This document shows, piece by piece, positions 39,344-53,033 of a DNA stretch of 64,000 nucleotides. Under the pieces are notes generated by a model that was given only the letters and a program-made list of their open reading frames with translations, made no database searches and was not told where the DNA came from. Within the stretch, counting starts at the first letter, position 1. Every line of letters starts with the position of its first letter. Origin of the DNA: Brachypodius melanocephalos (Eukaryota; Chordata; Aves; Passeriformes; Pycnonotidae); NCBI GenBank assembly GCA_013398615.1, contig VZSR01001477.1, forward strand, positions 1,806,929 through 1,870,928. The letters are read 5' to 3'. The translations under genes and the position numbers were made by a program.

Positions 39344-42300
39344 GTAAGAACTTTTTTCGTTGTGGGATTTTCAGAATTCAGGTATTTCCAATCTGTACCT
39401 GGTGTAAAAACAGGAGAATTTTTTGATTAATATAATTCTGTAGTGTTATCTCTGTTTGGCAATCAAGTCATCCTCTCATGGAGATCTGAAAAAATGTTTT
39501 AGCACAAAACCCCATGTAGGTGCATTGGGTTCTAGCTTTGTGGTCTGACACTGAGTTTGTTTTTAAGATTTCAAATGTTACTGTGCATTTTTTAAAGCTT
39601 CTAAATCTGCATTTTCAAAAAAAAAAGTTGAAAAAAATTAAATATGGTTCAGTACCAACTACATTATTTACTGAAAACTTATATTCTTATGAATTGAACA
39701 ACTTTAAATATTCTCATATTCTGTATACAACATACCTAAATCATTCTAATGTGCCTTCAATGTCATTTATTGATACAGTAAGTTGGAATTGTATATTAAT
39801 ATGGTGACATTATTGAAAATATTGCATGAACTCAGACTTATTCCTACAATTTCTTTTTTTTTTTTTTTTTTTTAATATATTTTAAAATACCCTCTTGCTC
39901 TTTTCATGATTCACTCTTTTTGCAGCATTAAAAAAAAATTGGATTTTCTGAAACAGGTAGTTATGTAAGTTGACAGGAGGGGAGATATGAGCAATTTAAC
40001 AATTTGAAGATTTACAAAATTGAAAGACTCTCAGAGATGCCCAAAAGTTCCTTTAATAGCCAGCAGTTGTGATTCTTATAGGCCAGTGTATACTCACTCC
40101 ATTTCTAGAGATATAGACTTCACGTTTTAATGCCAAGTTAGCAATATTCTTATTGATAAAATTTTTTATAGTTTAAAAAATGGGGCAAAAATTTAGAAGC
40201 TAGGCAAAATTAGTATTTTATACTTATCATGTACATGATGTAAATATTGCATTAAAAGTATTTTCCAATTAGATGATGTGTTATATGCCTAATTTTGTTC
40301 TCTGAGCAATCTTGCCCCTTTCTAGCCTCTCCCCTCTTTAGCTTCACAAGGTATGCAATTTACATTTTTTAGAAATGATTCCATAAACTCACATAAAATT
40401 CGCCTTTGAAAAAAATGCTTTTAAGCCTTACATGTTACTATTACTGTTTACTTTAAGACAGATTTTGTCAAATGTTTTTCTCTGGCAAGTGTGTCCAATT
40501 CTTACATTCTGCTAAAATTTAAAGGGCTGAAATCATGAACCAAATGACTGTTGTGGGGTTTGATTGCAGCAGCACCAATAGTTATTTGTTAGGTGGAGTC
40601 TAGAACAGTAATTTGAGCAAATCATAATTTAATAATGTTATCTAAATTACATATTATGTAATTATTGGTAAGCATATGTGCACATAGGTAGATTGTATGT
40701 TATTTACACTAAGGAGTTCTATCCACAAAATACTGCTGCAATCCCACAATAGTATTATGTGGTGTGCCCACATAACTGGCAAAGTTATGGAATTGTCACA
40801 GCCTGTGCCACATAATAATGTAGCTGTTCCACATGAATGAAATACAGAGAAAAATGCAATAGAGGGTTCAAAAAATAGAAAATAGAATAAAATGTATCTC
40901 TAATGCAGAAAGCACTACTATACAGGCAGTAAAATAATGATGTGGTTTGTACACACAGATGGCTGGAGAATTTTGGGTTTAAAATTTATATAAGTTCTCT
41001 CTTGGAGGGTGAAATGTGAACATACTCCTACTGCTTTGGCAGAGTAGCTTACTTAAAAGCTGTGAAATCATGATAAAAATCAAGTTAACAGCTGCAATCA
41101 TTATCAAAAAAAAATCTTGTAAAGTGAAGGAAAGTGGAAAATATATATGAAAAGCAAAGAGAGAGAGCAATCATTAGAAGAGGAAAGCATTCCTGGGTAT
41201 TTCCAGTAGTTTATTCTTATGCCATATGCTCAATCATGAAGTTATCTGATGTCCTAGAAAATCCCTTGTTTTTATGTGTTCCATAAGCCTGCATTCTGAG
41301 TTTCATGTAGTTTTCTAAATGGTATTTGTGCACATTCCAGTAAATTAAAACTTTTTTTTTTTCATGGATTAAAAATTGCATTTCAATGGTTGCATATAAT
41401 CAATAAAGTCTTCTCACTGGGGATTATTGCTTTGTAGTAATGTGCAGTAAATCTAAGACATTATTATGTTAATCTTGGTAATTTTGATGTGTGCTAATAC
41501 ATGTAATAGCATAGAAGTGCTTAGGAAGGCATGCTGACTTATAGTTTCAATAATTTAAAATTAATATGATTTTATGGAATAGCAGGTAGGATAGATTTCC
41601 TGATTCTTTTTGTATGAAGTTTAGGTTACTTACAGGGTTAACCCCTTCACTATTGATCAGTATCTCAAGTCATTTAGATGTAACTTGAATTCAAAAGCAC
41701 CTTGTATCTCTGAAGGTTACAGAACATCTTGATAATTTTACCTAGAAACAGACAAATATCCAGATGCAAAGCTGTGTTCAAGGCAAAGATTCCTCCTGAT
41801 ATTAATTTTCAATTAATTAATAAGAAAGCTTTGTGGTAATAAAAAAAATGGCAGAAAGTCTGAAGAGTTAACCATGGTGATCACCACAGATGGAAGTCCA
41901 GTGCTACAGTCTGTGAAAAACTGTGCCAGTATCTTAAATTTCTTCCAAATTTTGGTTCAAAGTCATAAACAAAAAGGGAAGGTTTTAATTAGCTTCAGAG
42001 GACTTTCAGTCAGCTTCTTTAAAAAGCCAAAATTAAGTTTGCTACAGTGATTAATACAATCTTAAATGTTGCTCTGACTGTAATTGGGTAAAAACACATA
42101 TCTTTATTTGAAATAAAGTTACACATATTTTACATCAGAGATCAAGACAGCCCTTATTAAAATCTAGCATATAACCCTGAATATTGTTGTCTACAAGATG
42201 GTGAAGGCTTAGTTTCTATGATGGTAGGGATTGCATAATAATACCATGGAAAGGCTAGCTGTATAAAATTCTGTGACCTCCTGGGTCTTTGGGAATTGGG

Positions 42301-44012
42301 GCATTAAGAAAACTTTTGTTGTGTGTTGTAACAGGTTAGATAGAAATAAGAATGATCACTTCCATTGGTTTGAATCTCCTTGAACATCACAATCATTGCA
42401 TTATTTCTACTAATGAAAGACTAAAACCTTTCAGTTTAAAGATTTGGAACATAGGAAGCTCTCAGAAGCTTAAAGCAACTGTAAATATTAAGGCCCAAAA
42501 AATAGAAATAATTGGCAAGGTAAAGCATTTTTTTTTCAGTTTCTTGGCACTGCTATGGAAGAGAAAATAAAATATTGATGTTAACAGCAATAATAAAGAC
42601 TAGCTGTGCAAAGCAAAACTTTAAATTCCTTGTCATTACACATATAAAAGGTGAACATCAGAAAACAAGAAATAAACTTTCTATGTGGACACAAAGGGTA
42701 TGCAATTACTAAGAAAGAGTGTAAAATCTCTGCATCTTTGGAGTTTTTGGTTTAAAAATGCATGGACTTTTTAATGAATTTTACATTAAACAGTGACTGA
42801 GTAAAGACAAGGAAATGAAACAGGTCTCCATTTCATCTGAGTCCGCTAAGTTAGCCTGGACTACAAAGCCTGTCTGCATTGGTGCAGTGCTGCTTTTGGT
42901 ACAGTGAGGTAGTTTGAACAGGAAGTCTGGAAATCGTCTCCTCCAGAATGGCTCCTACAACTTCACAGTAACAACACTTTCCTGAGAGAAAGGGAGCTGT
43001 GGGCTTTGGCCCCCTGGGGAAGGAGTTGAGACCCAGTCTCTCGATACCTGGTTGAGCAGTTGTGCTACTACAATGTGGGGCAAAAGTTTTGTGACATTAG
43101 TGCTAGCAGAGTCTTTCCTTTTCTGTAGTTTGTTTGTTTCTGTGTTAAAAAAGAAATACCCAGTAGACACCTAGCTTCTGAAAGACACCTAGCTCTTCGG
43201 CCCAGAGAGAGGAAAGGCTTAATCTGCTTTTCTGAAGGTCCAGAGACTAGAAAAGTATGTTCAGTACTTCCAGCTGACTTACACTGTGCTGGGGATTTTG
43301 CGGACTGTTCATCAGCAGTGTCTGATTTTTCCCCATCATTGTTACTGGCCTTTAAACTTTACCCTACATGTTCCCAAAACAGCACTGCTAAAATGAAATA
43401 TGATTTTCATTTTTCTTTTGTCATATTTGTGTGCAGGTAACATGCCTCATGCCAAAACATACCACCGCTGGATGTTAGAAGTTTTTAATTAATATAATAC
43501 TCTTGCCTAAAGTATAATTAAAATGCTGTCTGATGGTTATGGTTAATTAGCAAAAACCTAAAAGATTAAATTACTCACTGGGCCCATGACTGATTGAAGT
43601 GATACGTGTCCTGGATAAAGCATAAATATTGCAGGAAATAATCCAGTATGACATCTCTGACATTCAACTATAACTTAAATTATAGACTGGTCAGTAAATG
43701 ATCTTAAGCTGTTTAAGGTTTCATCAGCCCTCCGCAAGATTGATTTTCTTCAAAATTACTGTACTAAAATGTTTTCTTTTGTTGTTGCATTGACTCAGAT
43801 CACAAACCACAATTTTAAGATCGGCTCTTATTTACAAAAATGCTTTGACATAGTGCATTTGTTCAGCCTAGGCAACAAAAAAGGATTGTGGTATCATTTT
43901 GAAGAAGGTTGTTTGACAGACCCTGTTTGTTTATTTGGAGTAATGTGAGCTACATTCAGAAAATGTTATATTTTGTTTCATGATTGTGTACATTCTCTCC
44001 CACTGCTTCCAG
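39344..44012 (+). other. LRRIQ1: LRRIQ1 intron (4.7 kb)
   Basis: AT-rich sequence with a T20 run at 39854-39873 and no recognised gene. A somewhat GC-richer block at about 42840-43330 contains a 12-base word (AGACACCTAGCT) repeated at about 43166 and 43184. Its origin is unknown. The last 480 bp include the candidate element described separately. Confidence 0.75.
43530..43830. promoter_or_regulatory. Candidate intronic regulatory element
   Basis: A complex AT-rich block with TAATTA-type homeodomain words near 43541-43550. It has a perfect AP-1 site TGACTCA at 43791-43797 and, a few bases on, an AACCACA word (RUNX-type, reverse TGTGGTT) at about 43805. No repeat signature or open frame is seen. 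Motifs this short occur by chance, so this is only a candidate. Confidence 0.25.
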
Positions 44013-44133
44013 GCAAGCCCTGTAAGCAGAGAAGACATGGATTTAGACCTTGTTTCCATGGCTGGTGGAAATGCTTTGACTGAGAACAGAGAAAAAATTA
44101 AGCCGCCATACAGACACTCAGCAACATCCTCAA
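44013..44133 (+). CDS. LRRIQ1: LRRIQ1 penultimate coding exon
   Basis: This 121-bp exon has acceptor CTCCCACTGCTTCCAG and donor GTAAGT. It starts on a codon boundary, as required by the exon ending at 39343, and reads 40 codons with one leftover A. The product begins ASPVSREDMDLDLVSMAGGN and continues ALTENREKIKPPYRHSATSS. The VSRED.DLDL word and the following NREK and HS-rich tail agree with mammalian LRRIQ1 as I remember it. Reading through the donor instead gives SKLWFF and a stop at 44151-44153, a possible alternative C-terminus. The other frames have stops. Confidence 0.9.
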
Positions 44134-45691
44134 GTAAGTTATGGTTCTTCTAAATATCATTTAAAATGCTAGGTAGAACTGAGCATGCTTGGAATCCTTA
44201 ATAGCACATGCTGCTTATCTTTCTGATTCTTTTTTATCTAAAGCCTTTTCATATATTTACTACAGTTCTGTTTAAAAACTTTAATATCAATAGACTTTTC
44301 TCTTGTGATTTTAATGGGAAGTTCCCTGTGATGTATTGGTCTTATCATGTCTGAGTCTTGAGATTTTCTTTTCCCTAAAGTATGAAAAAGGGTTTTTTCC
44401 AATCTTTCTCTCATTTTTTTTCCAAAAGAGCTTTGAAAAAATGCATGTTTTGTTACCTGAGCACCTGAATACATATCACAAATGAAGGCACAGATTTCTG
44501 TCATGTTAATTACCAGTTACACTGTAGTATATGATCCCACTGAACTTATTGTAGCTCAGTTGTAGAGGATCCTTTTAAAGCCTTATATTTTTACAACTCT
44601 AATACCATAGAAGGTAACAAAAGAATCTATATTTAGAAAAAAAAGTCTTGAATGTCATAAAATTGTAGAATTTTAAGCTTCACATCTTATTTTGTGTGAT
44701 AAAACTGAAGAAATGTTAATATATTTCTGATCTGACATACTATATTTTTCTATTTGGGTACAATTTTTTTTCAGATAAATATAAACATAAATCCCCAAAA
44801 GCACATTACAGAAAATATAAGCTGTATTAAATACCTTTGGCAAAATTATCAAAATTTCTAGAACTTTTTAAGTAGTGAAGTTTCTTGAAATGTTGTCAAA
44901 ATAAGAATCAGGCATTTCATATAATTTATATATATAAATTGCTGGATTTACTTTTTGAGTAGGTTTTCATATATGCTGAATTTCCACTTTCAACAAAAAA
45001 GTAAAATTCAAGAAAAACATGTAAAAGTACTTGAAATCTCTGGTTTTCAGACATACTTTGTAAAGGCTTTAGAAAAAAGATTTATTTACATTACTTCACC
45101 ACAAATAAAAAATAATAGTGATTCAATATGTTTGTACTTATTCATTTGAGTTACATTCCTAAAATTAGATTACATAAAATTTATCATCATAGTCTAAGTT
45201 AATTGTACCGATGGAGAAAGAACATAATTCTATCTTTGTGCCTGCCATCTTAGAAAAGAACAAATTGTGTCCTTAGTTCTTTTGTTTCTTTCCACTGGCT
45301 AGGGATGAAGTCACACCATTTAGATAAGATGAGATTCCTAATTGCTAAGATCCTGAATTTAGGTGAGATAACTCCAAACTACTGATGTCAATGACAAAAT
45401 TACCGTTATATTCATATATCCAGAATAGAATGTGTCCATATCTTGAATAATTGAGTTAAACAGTATACACTGCATTCACATTAGGGTATAACTGTTGTGT
45501 AGACAGAAACCTACATTGTAACTCCATCCAGAAATAAATTAATGTGTACTCTTTTGACATGTAGAACTTGCCTGTGTGGATTTTGGAAAAGAGGAAAGTG
45601 TCATTGCATTATACCTTCAAGAAGGTGAGAATAGGAAAGCAGCAGGAAAGAACAACCAGCTGGCAGAGTCATAAATGTGAAGGGCGGGGGT

Positions 45692-45706
45692 AGAGAGAGA
45701 GAGAGA
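45692..45706 (+). repeat. GA dinucleotide microsatellite
   Basis: A short run of GA units after a G-rich word. Confidence 0.9.
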
Positions 45707-48700
45707 ATTTAAAATGTCTGCTAATATAGGTATACTTTCAAAAAATACACATCTACTACACCATATCTACGTATTCATTCTTTTTTCAGTAGTCCAGGAA
45801 CTAAGGGAAAAAAAGCCCAGGTCTTATATCTTTTTAAATATGTTTCTGCATATATGTCTGTATGAATTTTATAATCATGGATTTAGGAAATTAAACAGTG
45901 ATGATACATTCAATTGTATCACTCCTGATGTATAAAACCGAACATTACTGTCACCTTTGTACATTTCAAATGCAGTATAGAAACATGTTTATTACGTTAT
46001 TTCTGTTTGGCAAAGACTCTTGCTTTTCAATGATCAGAGTAAATCATTAGCCTCATAATGTCCTTAATCTGAAAACATAAATTTGCCTTTACTGAGAATG
46101 TATTTGTTACAAAATGCCTTCTTTTTCTATAGTCTCTCTTGGTTTTGCCTTCTGAAATATTAAATGAAGATGCCTAGGAACCGGTTCAGTGATTTAATAG
46201 GTGTGTTCCCTTTGAGTTAACCTGCAGTTGTATTACAGATTACTATAAAGATGCTGTGACATTAGAGGTGCAGTCATTTCAGTAAATTCTTAACTCAAAT
46301 TCTTGTACCATTTTTTCAGGAGATCTCAACCTCAATGATTTGGCAAGCTTTAATTAATAAAATGTTACTGAGTTCACTTTCCAACATCCATCATTGTGGT
46401 TGTTCTTCAGAATTCAATTTTTGTTGGGAATCAAGAGCTGTTATTTGGGAGTATCATACATGTTCCTTGTGTACAACTTGTAATTTAGAAATTGTACCAA
46501 TAAATTGTTGAGATCTTATAGGCTAAAAAGTAAATTAGAAATACAAAAGAGTGAATTCCTTAATATATTTACCAAAAAAACTCTTCTCAAATTCATGTGA
46601 TACTGAAATAAAATACCTTTTATATATATAGGGAAATGTATGAATTATCATGTCTTTGTTAAGACGAAACATACAACACTTCAAGGTTATTATCTTTTAA
46701 TTCACAGGGGATTTTAGAAAGGCAAAGTCAAGATTTTAAGAAATATATTTGTGAACTTCCCAACTTTTTTGTTCTTTCTATACACTGTTTTTTTTTCAAA
46801 GGCAGGTTGTTTGAATTCTGGATTAAACAATTGTAAGATTTTTTAAATGCCAAATTTCCTTTTTTTCTGAAAACTCTGGATGGGATAGATTAATCCAAAA
46901 CTAACTTAATTCTGTTCCTTGACAAAGCTAAATTAATTATGTAATAAAAAGAATGCTTTTTAACACAGTATATCTTAGTTGAAGGAAAGCATTTTTTTGC
47001 TTAAAAGTATTTGATTTGCTTCCCTGTTACATGTTCAAAGGGAAAACTAACTGTTCATTAAATTGACCAAATGTTTAAAAAAAAATGTATAACCTAAAAG
47101 AAAAAGTAGCCATTGTTTAGCTGGAGTAAATAGTTATCTGTCTAATTTATTAGGACTTTGCTTCTGATAATGGCCAGTATGTTTTGATCTAAGAACATAC
47201 TTACGTTATGTTTTAGGAGGAATATAATATTCCTTCATAGTTATAACTTTTTGCTCTCTAGTAACTATTTTTTCTTTTCTATTTCTTGGGGTTGTTTTTG
47301 GATGGGGCTGCTTGGGGGGTAGGGGGTTCTAACCATTCTTTATAATTTTTAACTCCATAAACATTGGTGTGAATTTTTAGTTGTGTTTTTTGTTTTAATT
47401 CTTTCCTGAACACTACTACTGTAGTCAGCATTAAGTTGCAAGATGGGCATAGAAATATTTTGCAAGAAATAGAAGTTAAGCATTTTTTATACCTAGCTAG
47501 AAAGTATGGTTTCTTGTCCATCCTAATATCCAATTTGTGAGTAGGCTATGACAATCAACTACCTTCTATCATCCTAATCTGTTTCTGGCCAACCAATGTT
47601 GGATGTATAGATGAGTCTCCTACATATTTACATTGTCTAACTGTCATCACAATTTTGTGGTTTTCTTTCCTCTGCAAATTTAAACTTTATTTTCATTAAA
47701 ATTGCCTTGGGAACTGCAATCTCCTGACCAAAATTTGAAAGTGGAATGCAATGGGAGCTGTACCTCTGTTATTTAAAGTACTGCCCAGAATTCTTAATTC
47801 CTCTCCTCTTGAATTCTAGCTTTTCAGGAAGCCTCTGATGTCAGTAAAACTTCTTTCCAGGAAAAAAAAAATTAAATCAATTAGAATCTGAACCTTGTCA
47901 TTCTTTTATTGCCCTTAGTTTAAAAAAATGGACCTATGTACATCTCCACTAAAAAAAGAGATAAGTTCTAGTTCTTCAGTAAATTCAAACTTTATATTCT
48001 GCTAGAAAGTGAAAATAAATTAATTATGCCTTTCTTACAGTGAAAAGTCTTCCAACTCAGAAAAAAACACAGTAACTTTTATTTCACTTTCTTTTTAAAT
48101 CTTACTCAATTCTTTTTGCTTTTGACAGAACCCCCACCTTGATTTTTTTTTTTTTTTTTGCCTCTGTTTCTTTCATAATGAGAGTTGTTAGAAACCCTTC
48201 AACTTTGTTATAAGTAGTGTATGGTACAGCTTCACTTTAAAAAACCCCTGCTTTCCTGGTTCTTTCTCCTTAACACCACTGTTGTCTATATATTCTAGTT
48301 CCAGGACTGCTGTCTTTCATTTAGGATTTGTAAACTCTGTTGTAATAAGCATCTCATTTTTAAGCTCTCTGTGAATTTGCTCATATTTTACCAAGGGGTT
48401 TCTCGTGCGTATTTCTTTCCTACGTGCATATTTTTTTATGTATTTGTTAACTATCAAACAACATACACCTAATCTTTTTGAACAGGCTACAGAATGACAT
48501 CTTACAAGATGCTGCTTAATTCACTTGGAGGTTACATATTAAAAAACATACCTAAATGCAGATTTTAAAAGGCATGTAGAACTTGCTTTCTTTGAATTTA
48601 ACAGGCTAGGGAGAAAAAAAGATACTTGATCTCATGTAATTTCATCCTCTGTGTTTCCAATTATGAAACTAATTCAAGAACTGATACACAGAGGCATATT

Positions 48701-49080
48701 CTAAATTTTAAGTGCATAATTTTACAGCCTTATACTCTTCTACTAGGGTTTGGGAGTTCTTCAGTGTGGGTTTTTTTTGAAGAGAACTCAGCTTAAAAAA
48801 CAATTCCATTTCAATTCATTGGCTTATAATTCACTTAGATATCCACTTAGGACCATGGAACCATTAGATCAACGATAAAGATTTCTGTCTTATGATTTGA
48901 GTAAATGATAACAGTTTTGTGTTTCATTTGCTGTGGAATGTTTGTTAAATAGATTCAAAAATATTTCTCAATTCAGTGCACTGAAAGGTCCAGTAATTTA
49001 TGTTGGGCTACTTCAGATTGTTGCACTAGATGTATCTGTAAGATCTTAAAGATGTATTGGTAAGATCTTCTTTGCCATGG

Positions 49081-49860
49081 CACTCTTTCTTTCCTTGTTT
49101 TTTTCCTTCTAATTTGTCTCCTTTTTATTGATGTTTTTTCCACACCTGAATTTCATCATCCTTTCTTTTACTATGAATGGTTCTTGTTTCTGTCCTCCAA
49201 CTTATTGCAGCACAAGCCTCCCCTCCCATCCACTCTTCCTTTCCTCATATGCCATCAAGTCTTCTGTTTGCTTCTACACATCCCAATCTGATTACTTTTT
49301 TCCTCTCAGTCTCTGTTTCTTTTTGAATCCAGATTATTTCTGGCAGTATTCCTCATATTCATCATCTAGTTTAGACCTCCTCCAAATATGGCCTGGTCAA
49401 GTGTACTGTTTAGGCAGATCTTGAGTCCAGTCTCTTAAAGCACTTATTCTTTGTGTTCTTTCTTATTATTGCCTTCATTTTCACTTCTTTTAATTATGTT
49501 AATTTTGAGAGTTAGGAACCATCTAGTGCCCCATAATCCATCTTCTTTATTCTTACACAGTTCCCCTTTGCCAATTCACAATTTTCTTCTTCCCCAGGTT
49601 TTTCTCCCTGCTCTGTGTCAGTCCCTTTGTCAAGTCATTCTAGTCTCTTGTGCCAGCTGTGCCAAGGCATTGTTTACCAAGTTAGCTTTAGTTTCTCTCA
49701 CCTTGATTCTGAGACAGTCTCGTTTCTCTCTTGGATTTTAGTTGCAGCCCTTTGCCTCTTCTCTCAGTCTTTTTGTAGGAGTTTTGATTCTTACCCTCTT
49801 CATGGTTCCTGTAGCTATTCTTCATCTACCACAGACAGCATGAAACGAGCAGGCTTTTAA
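49081..49860 (+). repeat. Long pyrimidine-rich strand of unknown origin
   Basis: For nearly 800 bp the + strand is strongly T and C rich, giving three overlapping open frames (49128-49424, 49451-49741, 49615-49860) full of Ser, Leu, Phe and Cys. They have no domain words, no shared frame and the composition expected of chance frames in such DNA. A decayed transposon is possible. Confidence 0.4.
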
Positions 49861-52810
49861 GTTCCCTGACTTAGCATGATATTCAACATTATCTTTAGGA
49901 ACAGCCTTGCTTAGCTCCATGTGATATCATGGTAGAGCATGTTTCCATACTGACTGGTATTTTAGTGAATATAGCCCAAAAGGTCAAGAATTCCTTCTCT
50001 GATCATGGAAAAGCTTCAATTCATATATACTTCATCCAAATTTGGGCATATCCTAAAAGGAAGGCGCTGTTATTTGGTAGATTTCAGGTCTCCTCTGCAA
50101 AGGCCAACATAGATATTTTAATTATTGTCTTAGAAGTGACCAAACTTTCAGAAAATTTCAGGCAGACACTCAATGTCATCCTAAATGGTCGGAACTGGGG
50201 AAATAGATAAGGAGCTGAAACACAAAGTAAATGTAGAGCTTTAATAAGCGGTGGTGCTAAAAGTCTTTTTTGTAGTTATAAAAGAGTTCTATTTTACAGG
50301 AATATATTTGGAACACTATGTTTATTATGTTTATTTTAACTTTATGAATGGTACTTAATAAATGTTTATAATTTATTCATGTAAATGGTAATTCCTTTCA
50401 ACTCCATGTGATTGAGTCACATTTTAGAGTTCAGATTGTTCAAGTATGTAATTGCCAACATGATCTAGTTAGAAGAGCATCAATGTTTGATAAGCAAAGA
50501 AATTTAAGTTCATTGTTTCTATAAAATTTTAGAACTAGTCTCTAGTCCTACCAGCATGAAGTCATGCAGATTTACAAATTCACTATTTACAAACAAAAGT
50601 TACTATTTCCTTAAAAAAAAAATTAATCATGACTATATTCTTTCTTCAGATCTCCATACAAAAAGAAGATATATCTTTGCATATCATACAGTATTTCATA
50701 GAAATTGATCCCCAGACTTTTCAATGCTACTGAAATATAATTAAGAAATTAAAAAATACAATGTAAAATTGCAGCAAAATAAATATTTTTACGCAAACAA
50801 TGCAACAGAAAAGAATCCAACTTCAAGATAGCCATAAGTAACATTTTTAAAAAGTTAAGCTATATGGTATTGTAGCATTTACCTTTTTCACAGACCTGTC
50901 GAACCTACCTTCTTTTCAGAGTTTAAGTTGATGTAAATCCTTTGCTGCTAAGGATTCGTTCTGGTCACTTTCATTAAAATGTTGAGGTTTTTTTCTCCAT
51001 GCCTTCTTATGCTGTATTTGCTTTTAAGTAATACAATATGGTTAGGACTTTGGAATAAATTATATCTCCAGACACACGTTAGGTGGATCGATAAATGTCC
51101 TATGACGTCTACTATGCATCACAAAATTTCTATCGTAACCTTTTTAACAAAGCTTTTCTTCTTGGACACCAAGAATTTCATTCAAAGCATTTTACATATT
51201 GCATTACTTATCAAAACAGTGGATATATAAACCTTGACATTTCTTAAAAGACCCAGGCTTTAACAAAAAAAAGACCAGAACAAATCGATAGCAGAAAACA
51301 GATTAAACAACCAAAAAGTGACTGCTTAGAAATAGAAGCATGTGACATTACCCCAAGACAAGCTTTCAGCACATACTCAGAATAGTTTTTTGATATATAC
51401 AGGCATCTGAAAGTCTCTCAGACCGTACTGAAGCTTCATATATTAAATTTTACAAGTAAATGAATGTACAGTAAATAAGTTTTAGAGCCTGTCTTCCAAA
51501 GCCTGCTTTAGTATAGGAGAAATTAAATTGCTTTTCTTGGCTAAGATTTGTTCCCACATCTGTGGGTATTAGAATAACCATGTACCATGTTAAATTATAC
51601 TTAATATACTTGCCAGGTTCTATTTAATTCTAGTACAAATAATGGCAATAATAATAATAGTTGTCAAAAATATCAGTACTGTATATAGTAAACCAAATGT
51701 AATTTTCTAATTTATGTTTAGTAAACATGTTAGTTTACATTTAATATATAGCTAATTCTATTTAGTAAAGATACCAAAGATAGTGTCTTAAAACAGTGAA
51801 TCTTTCCGTTGCTGCCTTTGGGCAAGGCCCACTACAAATACACTTGAAGAACATAATGTGAAATAAAATTATTGTGATTATGCTTAAAATTATTCCTAAA
51901 TCATAAATGCATATGTACATACCTGTGTGTGTATGTATTCATATTAATGAAATATTTGCCTCTTTATAGCAAAATATGACTGTAAATATCACTTTTATTT
52001 TACCAATTAAGAAATTATGCTAGTAGTAATTTGATCCATTCATATGCTAGTATGTGAACCATTCATTTGCAGGACACATTGCAGTTTAAGGGAAAATGGA
52101 GATACTGCAAATCCAAGCATGTCTTAAAAACTGTTCACATCATTAGTAATGCTGTAAGGGAAATATGTAAGGTCTCTCAAAAAAAAAACCCAAATCAATA
52201 AATATAAGAAAAAATATATAATGAGGATTCCTTTTGATATGTTTTGTGGATTTTCAGAAAGTTGGATTTGTTTTCTGGTTTGTGGGTTTGTGTTCTTTTG
52301 GTTTTTTGGTTTTTTTTAACAAGACTAGGTTTCTAAGGAACATTTCTAGGTTCAGTCTATTAATTCGAAGTACCATTGTCATTCCTTACCAGACTCTTGT
52401 CTTCTCTCGTTCGCTTGATCTTGACAAAATTCTAACCATTTCCTAATGGATGTGTCTTTATTGAATATTTCTGAAGAAAAAAACTGCCTGTTGAAAATCA
52501 GAATCCAAAAATCTGTTGTAAACACAGGTATTGACAACAAATTGAGGTTTTTTTTGTTTGTATGCAATTTTTGTTTTTACTTCTTATAAGATTCTACCTA
52601 GATGCTTACTTTACACTTAAGTCCAAAGCTACTCTTACTTGAGCACATGTGAGATACTCATACCTAGATTTTCACTGGAATAGCAAAAGACTTGAAGTAA
52701 AAGTAAACGTAGTAATTTGTGGGCATATGTATGTATGATCGATCAGGTGAGTCCTGTATTTGCAACACATTCCATTATTTGATTATCATTATTGGATTAT
52801 GATTATTGGA

Positions 52811-53033
52811 TTAGATATGAGGAAAATTTTTTTTCACTGAAGAGGTGGTCAAGCGTTAGAACAGGCTGACCAGAGAAGTGGTGGAATCACCATCCCTGGA
52901 AATGTTCAAAAAACATATGGATGTGATGCTTAGAGACATGATTTAGTGGTGCACTTGGCAATGCTGAGTTAATGATTGCACTCCATGATCTCAGAGGTCC
53001 TTTCAAACCTTCATAAATCTATTATTCTATTCT
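52811..53033 (+). mobile_element. CR1 LINE 3'-end fragment
   Basis: Only the last 220 bp of a CR1 element remain. The diagnostic order is intact: ATTAGATATGAGGAAAATTT at the start, an AGAACAGGCTGACCAGAGAA word, then GTGGAATCACCATCCCTGGA. These are followed by the GACATGATTTAGTGGTGCAC word and a CATGATCTCAGAGGTCCTTT-like end with ATTCTATT-type terminal repeats. The wording differs from the larger copy at 11996-13244, so it belongs to another CR1 subfamily. Confidence 0.93.
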
